In this document: positions 63,385 through 64,000 of the stretch, piece after piece
How the letters are laid out: each line of letters starts with the position of its first letter
Position numbering within the stretch: position 1 is the first letter of the stretch
Source of the DNA: Dipteris shenzhenensis
Lineage: Eukaryota; Polypodiophyta; Polypodiopsida; Gleicheniales
Strand: one strand, 5' to 3'
NCBI GenBank assembly: GCA_047967505.1
Contig: CM106538.1
DNA: 64,000 nucleotides
The notes under the pieces: generated by a model
Databases searched by the model: none
The model's input: the letters and a program-made list of their open reading frames with translations, nothing else
Told to the model about the DNA's origin: nothing
Program-made: the position numbers and the translations under genes

Positions 63385-64000
63385 CATGCCAAAATAAGGT
63401 TGCAACATTACTCATTTAGTGCATCTAAATTTATTAAAATAATATTAGATGATTGATAGTAAACATCCTTGACTACCACTAATCTTGTACATTAATTTTC
63501 TAACATCTTTAGATGAGCATCCTTCCACCACAATTGGAAAAAATAACTATACAAATAAAAGAAACATACAATGACACATTATGTCCAAAGCTTACCATGG
63601 GAGGTTAGTTTTTTGTGTTAAGAGTGTTAGATTATGAATGATCTCAAGCTTATCACACTTGAAATAAACTCTTAGCCCCTCACAATTGAAATGAATTGAA
63701 TGCATAAGATGGTTGCCACAACAAAATAACAAAGATTGTATGCATTGAAAGGACCTAACCAGGGTGGTGCACCACTACCGTTTGCAAGGTAAAAAGGTGA
63801 CAGACACTGCCATGCCCTCCTATAATCCAAACCCATTGTAGTCTAATTGGTCATCCTTGCCAAAAACAACAACCACATATGTCTCTTCATGCAATGGATG
63901 AGTCACCTTGTCCATGTGATTTTGAACACCCCTCCTTCACATGTGGGCAAAGCAAGTGCCCTGAGAGGATTTATCCTACATTCCCCCCTAACTTTGAATG
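63385..64000. other. No recognised gene at the right edge
   Basis: AT-rich to mixed sequence. Around 63840-63870, TGTAGTCTAATTGGTCATCC and TTGCCAAAAA loosely resemble the start of repeat R1 (51360-51410), which could mark a third copy running off the window. Confidence 0.3.

Overview
The window looks like nuclear DNA of a vascular plant with a large, repeat-rich genome. A fern, lycophyte or gymnosperm would fit best, but the sequence does not fix the species. The reasons are a plastid-type tRNA deaminase gene with canonical GT-AG introns, dense Ty3/gypsy, Ty1/copia, L1-type LINE and hAT elements of plant character, a Penelope-like reverse transcriptase, and an intron of about 31.5 kb. There are no bacterial operons, CRISPR arrays or rRNA genes.

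The only host gene recognised is the 3' half of TADA (chloroplast tRNA-Arg adenosine deaminase), on the + strand. One exon at 10913-11040 carries the zinc-binding PCPMC segment, and the last exon at 42511-42818 carries the C-terminus. Between them lies an intron of 31,470 bp filled with nested mobile elements. Earlier exons, including the HAE catalytic motif, are not in the window, so 1-10912 is probably the preceding intron or part of it.

Layout. (1) 1-10.3 kb: gag and LTR relics, a LINE tail, and an almost complete but decayed gypsy element on the - strand (2643-10256) with one full 1.5-kb LTR and one cut to 108 bp. (2) 10.3-42.5 kb: TADA exon, then LINE-A (-), itself split by gag-only copia-1 (11948-15859); a Penelope-like RT (22.7-23.5 kb); an LTR-plus-PBS relic; copia-2 (-), whose gag zinc knuckle was split by full-length LINE-B (25738-31741); gypsy-2 (+, 32.4-40.37 kb), whose gag was split by a hAT transposon (33651-37048); a copia-3 gag; and a short LTR with PBS. 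(3) 42.5-64 kb: the last TADA exon and then older AT-rich sequence. This holds LINE and copia relics, several local tandem duplications of 110-260 bp, an ORF1-only LINE derivative, and a small-LTR non-autonomous element with an AAAAT target duplication (53506-56639).

The parts most worth attention are LINE-B (tandem GC-rich 5' monomers, coiled-coil/RRM-type ORF1, ORF2, an extra downstream ORF with a PCNA-box-like motif, and a double hairpin at the 3' end), the ORF1-only element at 52.4-53.1 kb that carries the same double hairpin, and the small-LTR element with 2.8 kb of non-retroviral cargo. All identifications come from reading motifs by eye. No database search was run.
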